Below are positions 18,632-29,956 of a stretch of 64,000 bases of DNA, piece by piece. The stretch spans positions 62,001 through 126,000 of the forward strand of contig NZ_FOVG01000006.1 in assembly GCF_900115075.1 (NCBI RefSeq), in the 5' to 3' direction. The notes beneath the pieces were generated by a model. It made no database searches. It saw only the letters and a program-made list of their open reading frames with translations, and was not told where the DNA came from. Each line of letters opens with the position of its first letter. Position 1 is the stretch's first letter. The stretch is from Candidatus Pantoea varia (GTDB lineage Bacteria; Pseudomonadota; Gammaproteobacteria; Enterobacterales; Enterobacteriaceae). A program made the translations under genes and the position numbers.

Positions 18632-19553
18632 GGCTGCGGGCATACATCCGCCCTTCTGCCGCCAGCGCCAGCGCCAGCAGGTCATTATCCCGTTCGCGGC
18701 GATGTGAGTAGACAATCGAGATCTGCTGACGCATCTGATAAGGCTCCGCGAGCGTCAGCAACTGAATGTTGTTTTCATAGACTTTCTTCATGCGTCCCGG
18801 AATCAGCGCCAGGCCAACGCCCGCCTGCACCAGACTGATCATTGAGAAGATGTCATTCACCTGGGTAACGATGCGCGGTTCAAATCCGGCGATCTGAAAG
18901 GCCTCTTGCGAACCGGCATAGGTGGCAAACCCCTCCGCCAGTGAAACAAAATCGCGGTCGGCATAATCACGCAGATCCACCGGACCGGTTTCGTTCTGCG
19001 TTTCCCCGGCAGGTGTGGCCAGAAAGATGCTGTCTTCAAACAGCGGAATCACATCGAAATGCGCGTCACTGAGTTCGCCATTATCGGTGGCGATCAGAAT
19101 CGCATCCAGCGCGTCATCTTCCAGCATATTCAGCAGCATCTGATTCGACCCCATGGTCAGATCAAGCTCCAGCGTGGGACGGCGCAGCTTCATGCCCATG
19201 ATCAGCCGGGGAATGGTCTCCAGCGTCAGCGAATAGAGCGTACCAAGCCGCAGGCGACCTCCGCCGATGCCCGCTACCTTGCGCGCCTCTTCAATGCCTT
19301 TGCCCATCAGGGTGGTCACGTCACGGCAATAGTCCAGCAGCGTCCAGGCGGCAGGCAGCGGCACCAGATTGCGGCCCTTGTGGATAAACAGCGGGCAGTC
19401 AATGCCCTCTTCCAGCGTGTGCAGCGCGCGATGCACACTGACGCTGCTCAGTTCGAGCGCTTCCGCCGTGCGGGCGATATTCCCTTTGCTCATAAACATC
19501 ATGAAGACGCTGAGCTTACGGAAGGTAATTTCCTGGTTGATGTTGTCACTCAT
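18612..19553 (-). CDS. mdcR: LysR-family transcriptional regulator of malonate use, MdcR
   Basis: MdcR is a LysR-type activator of mdc genes. The 313-residue protein has an N-terminal helix-turn-helix (GNIARTAEALELSSVSVHRALHTLEEGIDCPLFIHKGRNLVPL, about residues 29-71) and a substrate-binding-like sensor domain. It is convergent with mdcH and shares 20 bases with its 3' end. Its target promoter must therefore lie about 7 kb away, upstream of mdcA. The assignment rests on HTH type plus position; LysR proteins are too uniform for the sequence alone to name it. Confidence 0.85.
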   Translation of the reverse strand: MSDNINQEITFRKLSVFMMFMSKGNIARTAEALELSSVSVHRALHTLEEGIDCPLFIHKGRNLVPLPAAWTLLDYCRDVTTLMGKGIEEARKVAGIGGGRLRLGTLYSLTLETIPRLIMGMKLRRPTLELDLTMGSNQMLLNMLEDDALDAILIATDNGELSDAHFDVIPLFEDSIFLATPAGETQNETGPVDLRDYADRDFVSLAEGFATYAGSQEAFQIAGFEPRIVTQVNDIFSMISLVQAGVGLALIPGRMKKVYENNIQLLTLAEPYQMRQQISIVYSHRRERDNDLLALALAAEGRMYARSLTDSAV

Positions 19554-19720
19554 GGGCTGCGGTTGCCTGTAGGGTCGTTTTGCTTTCAGGCATAGTAGCG
19601 ATTCTCAGTCAGGGTGTAATGATCTGGTTCGCACAACGGACAGTTATGGGCGCAGAGAGGATAAGAGGCTGAATTTTCTGGAGGTGTGCGGGATGGATAG
19701 AGAACAAAAATAACGGAGAG

Positions 19721-19742
19721 TGCGGCCGATCCGTCGGCCGCA
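19721..19742 (-). terminator. Likely terminator of the glgBXCAP operon
   Basis: TGCGGCCGA-TCCG-TCGGCCGCA is a perfect 9-bp stem with a 4-nt loop, 33 bases past the glgP stop. The minus-strand T-stretch comes about ten bases after the stem and is poor, so termination may be inefficient or Rho-assisted. Confidence 0.6.
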
Positions 19743-19774
19743 GTAGAAAGTCAGAACCGCTTACTGCACGTGCC

Positions 19775-22222
19775 TTACAGTCTTACCGGCGAGATATTCC
19801 AGATCTCATCGGCGTACTCCTGAATGGTACGGTCCGACGAGAAGTAGCCCATTCCGGCGATGTTTTTCGCCGCGCGACGCTGCCACTCATCCGGTTTACG
19901 GTAGAGCGCATCCACCTTATCCTGGGTATCCACATAGCTGCGATAATCCGCCAGTAACTGGTAGTGATCGCCGAAGTTAACCAGAGAATCGAACAGATTG
20001 CGGTAGCGGCCCGGATCCTGCGGACTGAACAGACCTGAAGCAATCTGGGTCAGCACCTGATGCAGCTCTTCATCTTTTTCGTAATAGTCACGTGGGTTAT
20101 AGCCGCCCTTACGCAGCGCTTCGACCTGCGGCGTGGTATTACCGAAGATAAAGATGTTCTCTTCACCAACGTGATCCAGCATTTCAACGTTAGCGCCATC
20201 CAGCGTACCGATAGTCAGCGCACCGTTCAGCGCAAACTTCATGTTACTGGTGCCGGACGCTTCCGTCCCTGCGGTCGAGATCTGCTCAGAGAGATCGGCC
20301 GCCGGAATGATAATCTGCGCCAGGCTCACGCTGTAGTTCGGGATGAAGACTACCTTGAGCTTGTTCTTCACCTGCGGATCGTTGTTGATCACATTCGCGA
20401 CATCGTTGATCAGATGAATGATGTGCTTGGCAACGTAATAGGCGGATGCCGCTTTACCCGCAAAGATATTGACGCGTGGCACCCAATCCGCCTGCGGATC
20501 GGCCTTGATACGGTTGTATCGGGTGATCACATGCAGCACGTTGAGCAGCTGGCGTTTGTACTCGTGAATACGCTTGATCTGCACATCAAACAGCGCGTTC
20601 GGATCGAGCACCACGTCCAGATTCTTCGCCACCCAGTCGGCCAGCCGACGTTTGTTCTGATGTTTGGCAACCGCCACTTTTTCGATAAACGCCGGATAGT
20701 CGATCTGCGCTTTCAGCTCTCCCAGCTGGCTGAGATCGGTGCGCCAGTTGCGACCAATCTCCTCATCCAGCACCTCTGACAGCGCCGGGTTCGCCAGCGC
20801 CAGCCAGCGACGTGGCGTCACACCGTTGGTTTTATTGCAGAAACGGCCCGGGAACAGGCGGGAGAAGTCGGCAAACAGCGACTGCACCATTAAATTAGAG
20901 TGCAGCTCAGACACGCCATTCACTTTATGGCTGACGACGACTGCCAGCCAGCCCATGCGAATCCGGCGGCCATCGTTCTCGTCGATGATCGAAATGCGCG
21001 ACAGCAGATCCAGGTCATCAGGATAGTGATCCTGAATCGTCTTGAGAAAGAAGTCATTAATCTCGAAAATGATGCTGAGATGACGCGGCAGGATCTTGCC
21101 GATCATATCGACCGGCCAGGTCTCCAGCGCTTCCGTCATGAGCGTGTGGTTGGTGTAGGAGAACACCTGACAGCAGACGTCGAAGGCGCTGTCCCAGCTG
21201 AATTTATGTTCGTCGATCAGCAGGCGCATCAGTTCAGGGATCGCCAGCACCGGATGGGTATCGTTGAGGTGAATGGCGATTTTGTCCGCCAGATTGTCCC
21301 AGGTTTGATGCATCCGCCAGTGGCGATTGAGGATGTCCTGCACCGTCGCGGAGACCAGGAAATATTCCTGACGCAGACGCAGCTCACGGCCTGAATACGT
21401 GGAGTCATCCGGATAGAGCACGCGCGACACGTTTTCGGAGTGGTTTTTATCTTCAACCGCCGCAAAGTAATCCCCCTGGTTGAACTTACCGAGGTTGATT
21501 TCGTTGCTGGCCTGGGCCCCCCACAGTCGCAGGGTGTTGGTGGCGTCGGTGTCGAAGCCCGGGATGATCTGATCATAAGCCATCGCCAGAATCTCTTCCG
21601 TCTCCAGCCAGCGCACTTTCGCGCCTTCGTGCTGAACGCGACCGCCAAAGCGAACTTTGTAACGGGTATTGAAACGCTGGAATTCCCACGGATTACCATA
21701 CTCAAGCCAGTAATCCGGTGACTCTTTCTGCTCACCTTCCACGATGTTCTGTTTGAACATGCCGTAATCATACCGGATGCCGTAGCCCCGGCCCGGCATG
21801 CCCAGCGTCGCCAGCGAATCGAGGAAACAGGCCGCGAGGCGACCGAGACCGCCGTTGCCAAGCCCTGGATCGTTCTCCTCTTCCATCAGCTCGGCCAGAT
21901 CCAGCCCCATCTCATCCAGCGCCTGGTTGAGATCGTCATAAATCCCCATCGCCAGCAGCGCATTTCCTAGCGTGCGGCCCATCAGGAACTCCATCGACAG
22001 GTAATAGACCTGGCGGACATCCTGAGAGAGCTGGGCACGGCTGGAACGCAGCCAGCGCTCCACCATCCGGTCGCGCACCGCCAGCAGCGAGGCGTTGAGC
22101 CACTCGTGCTTATTGGCGATAGAGGGATCTTTGCCGATGGTAAACATCAGTTTGTAGGCAATCGAATGCTTTAAGGCATCAACCGTCAACGTTGGTGAAG
22201 CGTAAGTGAAAGGTGCATTCAT
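19775..22222 (-). CDS. glgP: Glycogen phosphorylase GlgP
   Basis: GlgP removes glucose units from glycogen chain ends as glucose-1-phosphate. With the ATG at 22222 the protein is 815 residues, the E. coli length, beginning [20 protein letters not shown]. The frame also offers a TTG at 22237, which I reject on homology. It has [38 protein letters not shown] and the pyridoxal-phosphate lysine motif [27 protein letters not shown]. It is a paralogue of malP in this window, distinguished by the MNAPFT start and GlgP-type C-terminus. It is the last gene of the operon, 19 bases after glgA. Confidence 0.96.
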   Translation of the reverse strand: MNAPFTYASPTLTVDALKHSIAYKLMFTIGKDPSIANKHEWLNASLLAVRDRMVERWLRSSRAQLSQDVRQVYYLSMEFLMGRTLGNALLAMGIYDDLNQALDEMGLDLAELMEEENDPGLGNGGLGRLAACFLDSLATLGMPGRGYGIRYDYGMFKQNIVEGEQKESPDYWLEYGNPWEFQRFNTRYKVRFGGRVQHEGAKVRWLETEEILAMAYDQIIPGFDTDATNTLRLWGAQASNEINLGKFNQGDYFAAVEDKNHSENVSRVLYPDDSTYSGRELRLRQEYFLVSATVQDILNRHWRMHQTWDNLADKIAIHLNDTHPVLAIPELMRLLIDEHKFSWDSAFDVCCQVFSYTNHTLMTEALETWPVDMIGKILPRHLSIIFEINDFFLKTIQDHYPDDLDLLSRISIIDENDGRRIRMGWLAVVVSHKVNGVSELHSNLMVQSLFADFSRLFPGRFCNKTNGVTPRRWLALANPALSEVLDEEIGRNWRTDLSQLGELKAQIDYPAFIEKVAVAKHQNKRRLADWVAKNLDVVLDPNALFDVQIKRIHEYKRQLLNVLHVITRYNRIKADPQADWVPRVNIFAGKAASAYYVAKHIIHLINDVANVINNDPQVKNKLKVVFIPNYSVSLAQIIIPAADLSEQISTAGTEASGTSNMKFALNGALTIGTLDGANVEMLDHVGEENIFIFGNTTPQVEALRKGGYNPRDYYEKDEELHQVLTQIASGLFSPQDPGRYRNLFDSLVNFGDHYQLLADYRSYVDTQDKVDALYRKPDEWQRRAAKNIAGMGYFSSDRTIQEYADEIWNISPVRL

Positions 22223-22241
22223 ATCCAGTTTTCCCAATCCG

Positions 22242-23675
22242 TTACATCAAACGTTGGTAGAGATCACGGTAGGCTGTTGCTGCCACCTGCCAGCTAAAGT
22301 CCATTGCCATCGCCTGGCGCTGAACATAGCGCCATAGCGAAGGACGAGACCACAATACAAACGCGCGCCGGATGGCCCGCAACAGCGACCAGGCATTGGC
22401 ATCTTCGAAACTGAATCCACTGGCGATACCGTCAGCCAGATTCTCTAACGAGCTGTCATTCACGGTATCGGCCAGTCCACCCGTACGGCGCACTAACGGC
22501 AACGTACCATACTTCAGGCCATAAAGTTGTGTCAGACCACAGGGCTCAAAGCGACTCGGCACCACGATCACATCCGCGCCACCGACAATGCGGTGTGAGA
22601 ACGCCTCGTGATAGCCAATCTGCACGCCCACGCTGCCCGGATGCTCTGCTGCCGCCGCCAGGAATCCCTGCTGCAGTTCGGCATCGCCCTGCCCCAGCAG
22701 CACCAGCTGTCCGCCCTGCGCCAGCAAGCCAGGCAGCGCCTCCAGCACCAGGTCCAGCCCTTTCTGTTTGGTCAGACGGCTGATGACGCAGAATACCGGC
22801 GCTTTATCATCTACCCTCAGCCCCATCGCCACCTGCAGCTGACGTTTGTTCTCCGCTTTCGCTTCCAGCGTGTCGCGGTTATAGCGCGCGCTCAGCAGCA
22901 GGTCGTGCGCCGGGTCCCAGATAGAAGGATCGACGCCGTTGAGAATCCCGGTCAGGCGGCCTTCCAGCATCCGCTGTGCCAGCAGGGTTTCCATGCCATA
23001 CGCATATTCGGCAGAGGTAATTTCATGGGCGTAAGTCGGGCTGACCGCCGTGATATGGTCGGCGTAAAAGAGTCCCGCTTTCAGGAAGGAAATCTGACCG
23101 AAGAACTCCAGCCCATGCATGTTAAAGAACGACCACGGCAGGCCAATCTCTTCCAGATGGTGCGCCATGAACAGCCCCTGATACGCCAGGTTGTGCACGG
23201 TAAACACCGATTTGGCCGGACGGCCTCGCGCTTCCAGATAGGCGCAGGTCAGACCCGCGTGCCAGTCATGCGCATGCACGATATCGGGACGCCACATGGA
23301 ATCCATACCGCACGCCAGTTCACAGCCGACCCAGCCCAGCAGCGCAAAGCGCAGATAGTTGTCGACATACGCAAACTGCGACTCATCATGGTAGGGACTA
23401 CCGGGACGATCGTAGAGGCCGGGAGCATCAATTAAGTAGATGCCCACACCGTTAAATTCACCATATAACAGACGTATATGACCGGCAAATGTCTCTCGCT
23501 CCGTCACTACCTGGAGATCAGGTATGCCTTTGCGCAATGCGGGAAAAGCGGGCAACAGCACCCGCGTATCCGTACCGCCCGCAATTTGCGCCTGAGGTAA
23601 TGCTCCGACAACATCAGCCAGTCCGCCCGTTTTCAGCAGCGGGAAAAGTTCTGAACAGACATGTAAAACCTGCAT
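22242..23675 (-). CDS. glgA: Glycogen synthase GlgA
   Basis: GlgA extends glycogen alpha-1,4 chains from ADP-glucose (GT5). The 477-residue protein equals E. coli in length. It has the ADP-glucose-binding [13 protein letters not shown] at residues 15-27, [10 protein letters not shown], and the C-terminal [32 protein letters not shown]-type block (here [13 protein letters not shown]). The ATG at 23675 gives [15 protein letters not shown]; the longer frame to 23702 lacks homology. It lies between glgC and glgP in the usual order. Confidence 0.96.
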   Translation of the reverse strand: MQVLHVCSELFPLLKTGGLADVVGALPQAQIAGGTDTRVLLPAFPALRKGIPDLQVVTERETFAGHIRLLYGEFNGVGIYLIDAPGLYDRPGSPYHDESQFAYVDNYLRFALLGWVGCELACGMDSMWRPDIVHAHDWHAGLTCAYLEARGRPAKSVFTVHNLAYQGLFMAHHLEEIGLPWSFFNMHGLEFFGQISFLKAGLFYADHITAVSPTYAHEITSAEYAYGMETLLAQRMLEGRLTGILNGVDPSIWDPAHDLLLSARYNRDTLEAKAENKRQLQVAMGLRVDDKAPVFCVISRLTKQKGLDLVLEALPGLLAQGGQLVLLGQGDAELQQGFLAAAAEHPGSVGVQIGYHEAFSHRIVGGADVIVVPSRFEPCGLTQLYGLKYGTLPLVRRTGGLADTVNDSSLENLADGIASGFSFEDANAWSLLRAIRRAFVLWSRPSLWRYVQRQAMAMDFSWQVAATAYRDLYQRLM

Positions 23676-23738
23676 CCTCGACCTCATTAAGTTATCCGGC
23701 ACGCTCCGCGTACCGATTGCGTAAGTTCCGCTTATCGC

Positions 23739-25031
23739 TTAGAGCCCCGCTTTGGCCATTCTGGCCAGCATGGCGCGGGTAACCAGTACGATCCCTTCTT
23801 CCGAACGGTGAAACCGGCGACTGTCTTCATCGGGGTTTTCGCCAATGACCATGCCTTCCGGCAGTTCGCAGGCGCGATCAATCACGCAGCGACGCAGGCG
23901 ACACGATCGGCCGACAACCACATCAGGCAGCAGTACAGTTGAATCTATATTGCAAAACGAGTTAACGCGAACGCGCGGGAACAGCACCGAATTGACCACC
24001 ACCGAACCAGAGATGATGCAGCCGCCCGACACCAGCGAGTTCATGGTCATTCCGTGACTGCCGGAACGATCCTGAACAAATTTGGCTGGCGGCAGCGGCT
24101 CCATGTGGGTACGAATCGGCCAGGTGACGTCATACATATCGAGTTCAGGCATCACCGATGCCAGATCAAGATTGGCGCGCCAGTAGGCTTCCAGCGTCCC
24201 GACGTCGCGCCAGTAAGGCGGCGCATTGTCGTCGTTCTGCACGCAGGAGAGCGCAAAAGAGTGCGCATAGCCTTCGCCGCTTGCCACGACTTTCGGCAGG
24301 ATATCTTTACCGAAGTCATGGTTAGAGCCTGGCGTCTGCAGATCCTCTTCCAGCAGTTCATAGAGATAGTCCGCGTTGAAAACGTAGATCCCCATGCTGG
24401 CAAGTGCCTGCGTGTCATCACCCGGCATGGTAGGCGGCTTCGCAGGTTTCTCTACGAAGTCGATCACCATGTTCTCTTCGTTCACCGCCATCACACCAAA
24501 CGCCGTGGCTTCATGTACCGGCACGGGTAAACAGGCAATGGTACATTTCGCCTTGTTGACCACGTGATCCAGCAACATACGTGAATAATCCATCTTATAA
24601 ATGTGGTCCCCGGCAAGGATCACGATGTACTGCGCCTGATAGCGGCGAATCACATCAAGGTTTTGCGTCACGGCATCGGCCGTTCCGCGATACCACTGTT
24701 CAGTCGAAAAGCGCTGCTGCGCTGGCAGCAAATCGACAAACTCATTCATCTCTTCATTGAAGATGGACCAGCCACGCTGGATATGCTGAGTCAGGGTATG
24801 GGACTGATACTGAGTAATCACGCCAATCCGTCGGATACCGGAGTTAACGCAGTTGGAGAGGGCAAAGTCGATAATGCGGAACTTGCCGCCGAAATGCACC
24901 GCTGGTTTGGCACGTTTGGCCGTTAAATCGACCAGGCGCGTGCCGCGTCCACCGGCGAGGATCAGAGCAACCGTCTGTGTAGGGAGCTGGCGGGCCAGCA
25001 TCAGGTGATCTGTTCTATCTAACTTAACCAT
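23739..25031 (-). CDS. glgC: Glucose-1-phosphate adenylyltransferase GlgC
   Basis: GlgC makes ADP-glucose from ATP and glucose-1-phosphate, the committed step of glycogen synthesis. It is allosterically controlled in enterobacteria by fructose-1,6-bisphosphate and AMP. The 430-residue protein has the nucleotidyltransferase signature [34 protein letters not shown], the catalytic-site region [12 protein letters not shown] and a C-terminal left-handed beta-helix (about residues 310-400). I chose the ATG at 25031; the track to 25085 overlaps glgX and has no homology. It follows glgX by ten bases. Confidence 0.96.
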   Translation of the reverse strand: MVKLDRTDHLMLARQLPTQTVALILAGGRGTRLVDLTAKRAKPAVHFGGKFRIIDFALSNCVNSGIRRIGVITQYQSHTLTQHIQRGWSIFNEEMNEFVDLLPAQQRFSTEQWYRGTADAVTQNLDVIRRYQAQYIVILAGDHIYKMDYSRMLLDHVVNKAKCTIACLPVPVHEATAFGVMAVNEENMVIDFVEKPAKPPTMPGDDTQALASMGIYVFNADYLYELLEEDLQTPGSNHDFGKDILPKVVASGEGYAHSFALSCVQNDDNAPPYWRDVGTLEAYWRANLDLASVMPELDMYDVTWPIRTHMEPLPPAKFVQDRSGSHGMTMNSLVSGGCIISGSVVVNSVLFPRVRVNSFCNIDSTVLLPDVVVGRSCRLRRCVIDRACELPEGMVIGENPDEDSRRFHRSEEGIVLVTRAMLARMAKAGL

Positions 25032-25041
25032 GTCTGACTCC

Positions 25042-27024
25042 TTATGATTGCTTTTGGAACACGCACACACCGTGTGCGGGACCATGCCAGACAGTTAGCA
25101 GGATGGGGTTGTCGTCCCCGGCGAAAGGAGGAAGGGCACGCCATTCTCCGTCTGGTAACACGATGTCATTCACCGTATCCGTGGCGTTTATTGTTATTAA
25201 CCAGCGGCCGGACAGCAGGATCTGCAATCTGTGCATCCCCTGAGCCCATTCATCGTGTTGCAGTGGCTGGCCACCGGCATTGAGCCACTGCACATTGCCG
25301 TCACCATCCTGCCACCAGCGATCTGCGGTCAGCGCCGGAATGCGCTGGCGCAGAGCAATCAGTGCTGCGGTGAATCCGACTAATCCCTTCTCATCCGCCT
25401 GCCAGTCAAGCCAGCTCAGGGCGTTGTCCTGACAATAGGCGTTGTTGTTGCCGCGCTGCGTATGGCCGCGCTCGTCGCCAGCCAGCAGCATCGGCGTGCC
25501 CTGTGACAACAGCAGCGTGGTCAGCAGTGCCCGCACGCTGCGACGGCGCCGTTCAATCACGTCAAAGCTGACGTTCAGCCCCTCTTTACCGTGATTGTGG
25601 CTGTAGTTATCGCCGTGACCATCACGGTTATCTTCTCCGTTCGCTTCGTTGTGTTTGCGTTCGAAGCTCACCACATCCCACAGCGTAAAGCCGTCATGGG
25701 CGGTGATCAGGTTAACCGTGGCGTGTGGCGGCCGATCATCATGCTGGTAGAGATCGCTGGAGGCGGCAAAGCGGCGGACGAAGTCGCCGTTACTTACGTC
25801 GCCGTGCAGCCAGTAACGACGCGCGGTGTCGCGAAACTTATCGTTCCATTCGGCAAACGGCGGCGGAAAACGGCCAACCTGATAGCCGTCAGGACCGATA
25901 TCCCAGGGTTCAGCAATCAGCTTGACCTGAGAGAGCAGCGGACAAGCGCGTATCGCTTCGAAAAAAGGGGCATCACGCTGGTAGTCGGGCGTGCGGCCCA
26001 GTACCGGGGCGAGGTCAAAGCGGAAGCCGTCAACGTGGCAGACCCGCACCCAGTAACGCAGCGCCTCTAAGGCCCACGTCATCACCTGCGGATGGTGAAT
26101 ATTCAGCGTGTTGCCGCACCCGGTCCAGTTCTGATAATCGCCCTGCTCATCCAGCCAGTAGTAACTGGCGTTATCGATGCCGCGCATGGAAATCGTCGGG
26201 CCAATCTCATCCAGTTCAGCGGTGTGGTTAAACACTACATCCAGCACCACTTCGATACCCGCAGCATGCAGGTTTTTGACCGCCTGCTGAAACTCCTGCA
26301 GCGGCGTCACGCCAGGCTGACCAGAAGCGTAACGGGGATCCACCGCCCAGAGCGCAAAAGGGTTATAGCCCCAGTAGTTACTCAGGCCGAGCTGCAACAG
26401 TCGCGGTTCGCTGGCGAAATGGGCCACCGGCAGCAGCTCAAGGGTGGTAATCCCCAGATTGCGCAGGTAATTCACCATAACAGGATGACCCAGCGCCGCG
26501 TAAGTCCCGCGCAGCGTTTCCGGAATTTCCGGATGCTGCCGCGTCAGGCCGCGCACGTGGGCTTCATAAATCACCGTGTTGCCCCACGGAATGCGCGGTG
26601 CGACATCGCCCTGCCAGTCAAAATCTTCCGCGACGACCTGAGACTTCGGCGCAATCGCCGCGTTGTCATGCGGGTCGGGCTGTGCGTCACCGCCATAAAA
26701 CAGCGGATCATCAGGCACATCGCCTTCAACCGCGCGGGCGCAGGGATCAACCAGCAGCTTCGCCGGATTAAAGCGGTGTCCCTGCTGCGGTGTCCAGGGG
26801 CCATGCACCCGGTAGCCGTAGCGCTGTCCCGGCTTTAACACCGGAACATAACCATGCCAGATATCCCCACTGCGGCCAGGCAAGTCAAGACGCTGTTCTG
26901 CGCCCTGCTCATCAAACAGGCAGAGCTCTACGCGCTCTGCATGCTGAGAAAACAGGGTGAAGTTAACGCCTTTGCCATCGTAACTGGCACCAAGCGGTTC
27001 GGGATCGCCGGCAGTGATTGTCAT
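25042..27024 (-). CDS. glgX: Glycogen debranching enzyme GlgX
   Basis: GlgX hydrolyses the alpha-1,6 links of phosphorylase-limit glycogen, freeing short maltodextrins that MalQ and MalP can use. The 660-residue GH13 protein has an N-terminal CBM48 ([27 protein letters not shown]) and the catalytic-barrel motifs [20 protein letters not shown] (nucleophile Asp), LIAEPWDIG (acid/base Glu) and [13 protein letters not shown]. Its start overlaps the glgB stop as ATGA. Confidence 0.95.
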   Translation of the reverse strand: MTITAGDPEPLGASYDGKGVNFTLFSQHAERVELCLFDEQGAEQRLDLPGRSGDIWHGYVPVLKPGQRYGYRVHGPWTPQQGHRFNPAKLLVDPCARAVEGDVPDDPLFYGGDAQPDPHDNAAIAPKSQVVAEDFDWQGDVAPRIPWGNTVIYEAHVRGLTRQHPEIPETLRGTYAALGHPVMVNYLRNLGITTLELLPVAHFASEPRLLQLGLSNYWGYNPFALWAVDPRYASGQPGVTPLQEFQQAVKNLHAAGIEVVLDVVFNHTAELDEIGPTISMRGIDNASYYWLDEQGDYQNWTGCGNTLNIHHPQVMTWALEALRYWVRVCHVDGFRFDLAPVLGRTPDYQRDAPFFEAIRACPLLSQVKLIAEPWDIGPDGYQVGRFPPPFAEWNDKFRDTARRYWLHGDVSNGDFVRRFAASSDLYQHDDRPPHATVNLITAHDGFTLWDVVSFERKHNEANGEDNRDGHGDNYSHNHGKEGLNVSFDVIERRRRSVRALLTTLLLSQGTPMLLAGDERGHTQRGNNNAYCQDNALSWLDWQADEKGLVGFTAALIALRQRIPALTADRWWQDGDGNVQWLNAGGQPLQHDEWAQGMHRLQILLSGRWLITINATDTVNDIVLPDGEWRALPPFAGDDNPILLTVWHGPAHGVCVFQKQS

Positions 27025-29204
27025 TCAGCCTCCCGCACCAGCCATACTGTTGCCAGCGGCGGCAGATTAAGACTCAGCGACTGCGGTCGTCCGTGGCTCT
27101 CCTGCTCATCGGTATGCACCCGATTGTTGCGCACGTCGCTGCCGTGATACTCATGCTGGTCGGTGTTCAGCACTTCACGCCAGTAGCCCGGCTGATTGAC
27201 GCCAAAGCGATAACCCGGACGCGGCACCGGAGTAAAGTTACTGACCACGATCACTTCGTTGCCTTCACGGTCACGGCGCACAAAGGCGAACACGGAGTGC
27301 TCCGCATCGTTTACTACCAGCCACTCAAAGCCGGCAGGATCGAAGTCGAGCTGATGCAACGGCGTGTAGTACTGATAGGTGTGGTTGAGATCGCGCACCA
27401 GACGGTGAACGCCGTTGTGCCAGTTGTCTCCCCCTTCCAGCAGATGCCAGTCGAGGCTGACGTCGTGATTCCACTCGCGTCCCTGGGCGAATTCGTTGCC
27501 CATAAACAGCAGTTTCTTGCCCGGGAAGCCCCACATCCAGCCGTAGTAGGCACGCAGATTGGCGAACTTCTGCCAGGCGTCGCCCGGCATACGATCGAGA
27601 ATCGAGCGCTTACCGTGCACCACTTCGTCATGCGACAGCGGCAGCACAAAGTTTTCAGTGTAGTTGTACATCATGCCGAAACTCATCAGGTCATGATGAT
27701 GCTTGCGGTAGATGGGATCGACCTTCATGTAGTCGAGGGTGTCGTGCATCCAGCCCAGATTCCATTTGAACCAGAAGCCCAGCCCGCCGTCTTCCGTCGG
27801 ACGCGTCACACCGGGATAGTCCGTAGACTCTTCCGCCATCGTCACCGAGCCGGACGCCACAGTGCCGAGCGTGCGGTTGGTGTGACGCAGGAACTCAATC
27901 GCTTCCAGGTTTTCACGGCCACCGTACTGATTCGGCACCCACTCCCCTTCGCTGCGGCTGTAGTCGCGGTAGATCATCGACGCCACCGCATCCACGCGCA
28001 GACCATCAATGCCAAAGCGCTCCGTCCAGTAGAGCGCGTTGCCCGAGAGGTAGTTGCTCACTTCCCGGCGACCAAAGTTGTAGATCAGGGTATTCCAGTC
28101 CTGATGGAAGCCTTCACGCGGGTCGCTGTGCTCATAGAGTTCAGTACCGTCATACTTCGCCAGACCGAAATCGTCGCTGGGGAAGTGGCCCGGCACCCAG
28201 TCGAGCAGGACGTTAAGGCCCGCTTCATGGGCAGCGTCAATGAAGGCGCGAAACTCGTCACGGGTACCAAAACGGCGGGTCGGCGCGTACATGCCCAGCG
28301 GCTGATAGCCCCAGCTGCCATCAAACGGATGTTCGTTGATTGGCAGCAGTTCGATGTGGGTAAAGCCCATCTCTTTGACATAAGGCACCAGCTGTTCAGC
28401 CAGCTCTTTATAGCTCAGCCAGAAGTTGTTGTCGGTGTGACGACGCCAGGAGCCCAGGTGGACTTCATAGATCGAGATGGGTGCGTCGAAGGCGTTGGCG
28501 GCCTTGCGCTCCTCTTTCATCTCAACCGGCGCCGGCAGACCACAAATCATCGACGCCGTTTGCGGACGCATCTGTGCCTCAAAGGCGTAAGGGTCCGCTT
28601 TGATGCGCAGTTCGCCATTGGCGTCGATAATTTCATATTTATAGAGCTGGCCGTTGACCGCACCTGGCACAAACAGCTCCCAGATGCCCAGCTCCTGTCG
28701 CAGACGCATCGGATGACGGCGGCCATCCCAGAAGTTGAAATCGCCTACCACTGACACGCGACGGGCATTCGGTGCCCAGACGCAGAAGCGGGTACCGAAG
28801 ACGCCATCAATGACGTCGCCATGCGCCCCCAGCGTTTCGTAAGGGCGGAGGTGCGTGCCTTCCGCCAGCAGCCACAGATCCATTTCCTGCAGCAGCGGGC
28901 CAAAGCGATAGGCATCGTCTATGAGGTTTTGCTGGCCATGCCAGTTCACCGCCAGCTGATAGCGGAACGGGTTTTTTCGGCGTGGAATGACGCCACTGAA
29001 GAAGCCGCGTGCATCTTCGCACAGCAGCTGGGCCAGTTTGCGCCCGGTGGAGGTTTCAATGACCCACACTTCAAGCGCTTCGGGGAGCAATGCCCTGACT
29101 TCAAGGCCTTGCTGAGTTCGGTGCATCCCTAGTAACGAAAAAGGGTCAGCATAATTGCCCGCAAAAAGGGCATTGATCGCATCGCGATCGGGAAGCTCTG
29201 ACAT
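27021..29204 (-). CDS. glgB: 1,4-alpha-glucan branching enzyme GlgB
   Basis: GlgB cuts alpha-1,4 chains and rejoins them by alpha-1,6 links to branch glycogen. The 727-residue GH13 protein has the long N-terminal region of enterobacterial GlgB (N1 plus CBM48, about residues 1-225). The barrel motifs are [23 protein letters not shown] (nucleophile Asp), [12 protein letters not shown] (acid/base Glu) and [14 protein letters not shown]. It is the first gene of the leftward glgBXCAP operon, with AGGAAG before its ATG and a gap of about 750 bases upstream. Confidence 0.96.
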   Translation of the reverse strand: MSELPDRDAINALFAGNYADPFSLLGMHRTQQGLEVRALLPEALEVWVIETSTGRKLAQLLCEDARGFFSGVIPRRKNPFRYQLAVNWHGQQNLIDDAYRFGPLLQEMDLWLLAEGTHLRPYETLGAHGDVIDGVFGTRFCVWAPNARRVSVVGDFNFWDGRRHPMRLRQELGIWELFVPGAVNGQLYKYEIIDANGELRIKADPYAFEAQMRPQTASMICGLPAPVEMKEERKAANAFDAPISIYEVHLGSWRRHTDNNFWLSYKELAEQLVPYVKEMGFTHIELLPINEHPFDGSWGYQPLGMYAPTRRFGTRDEFRAFIDAAHEAGLNVLLDWVPGHFPSDDFGLAKYDGTELYEHSDPREGFHQDWNTLIYNFGRREVSNYLSGNALYWTERFGIDGLRVDAVASMIYRDYSRSEGEWVPNQYGGRENLEAIEFLRHTNRTLGTVASGSVTMAEESTDYPGVTRPTEDGGLGFWFKWNLGWMHDTLDYMKVDPIYRKHHHDLMSFGMMYNYTENFVLPLSHDEVVHGKRSILDRMPGDAWQKFANLRAYYGWMWGFPGKKLLFMGNEFAQGREWNHDVSLDWHLLEGGDNWHNGVHRLVRDLNHTYQYYTPLHQLDFDPAGFEWLVVNDAEHSVFAFVRRDREGNEVIVVSNFTPVPRPGYRFGVNQPGYWREVLNTDQHEYHGSDVRNNRVHTDEQESHGRPQSLSLNLPPLATVWLVREAE

Positions 29205-29836
29205 GACTTTCTTCCTGTGATAATTGGCAGCCGAAATGAACGCAACATAGCCTGTCGCGATTCACCTGCGCTGCTCTTCATTGAGCCATACGTACAACGA
29301 CAAAGAAGTCAGGCCATTCCGTGGGAAAAGTGTTTTTGCCGTGTACCACAACCATTTAATCCGGAAAGCACAAGAGTTACCTGTGGCACATCATGGTTAA
29401 ATCATAGCTTGGTCACGGGAGTTGCCATGGACTTAAGCAAAATATTCTTCATTAATCGGTAAAAAAGGGAAGCTGATCACTTAGTAAGCGAAACGGCAGA
29501 TTGTTTCGTGTACGACAGAGATGAAAAAGCCGGGTAAATGGATGATTATTTTCATTTAAGCTGCCCGGAACGCCCCAACTGATGAAGCCACATTTTTTAC
29601 TGGATCGAAACGGTAGCTCTGCCGCCGGCCCTGGTCAGACTCCAGGCGCGATGCGTGCAGACAGCGGTTAAGAAAAGCTACCTGATAACGTGATGTAAAG
29701 CGATGGTTAACGACATGTTTCTGTTATGGGCAGCATTCGTTCATCAACAGGCTAAGAAGTGAACCTGCTTCCCGTCAGCGCTGTAATATCTGTAAACCCT
29801 GCATTGAATGAATTTCACGCCTGCACGCACAACAAA
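29205..29836. other. Large non-coding gap between asd and glgB
   Basis: More than 600 bases carry no convincing gene. It must hold the glgB promoter, read leftwards. The clearest structure is a terminator-like hairpin near its middle (listed separately at 29524-29568). The right end is bounded by the asd terminator. I could not assign promoter boxes here with confidence. Confidence 0.5.
29524..29568 (-). terminator. Orphan terminator-like hairpin in the asd-glgB gap
   Basis: Read on the minus strand, CCGGG (29568-29564) and AAATG pair with CATTT and CCCGG (29534-29530), with interior mismatches. TTTTT follows after one base. It lies about 320 bases before glgB and well after the asd terminator, so it could end a short untranslated transcript or act as a leader attenuator. 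Confidence 0.45.
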
Positions 29837-29871
29837 AAAGCCCGCAACCATCAGTAATGATTACGGGCTTT
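29833..29871 (-). terminator. Intrinsic terminator of asd
   Basis: On the minus strand AAAGCCCG and CGGGCTTT form an 8-bp stem enclosing a 19-nt loop that can itself partly pair. A T-run follows. It lies about 85 bases beyond the asd stop. Confidence 0.8.
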
Positions 29872-29956
29872 AACAGAGCAACCTGGCGGTTAACCGATCA
29901 TCTGTATCACCTGATCGGCATTGATCATCAATCCGCCCTATGGCGATGTTTGCTGG

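Noticed and set aside
27018-28754. 578-codon plus-strand open frame opposite glgB
   Set aside because: Shadow of glgB. Long antisense frames are common in GC-rich genes, and the translation has no known motif.
29217-29462. 81-codon frame in the asd-glgB gap
   Set aside because: No ribosome site, no conserved features and mixed composition; treated as chance.
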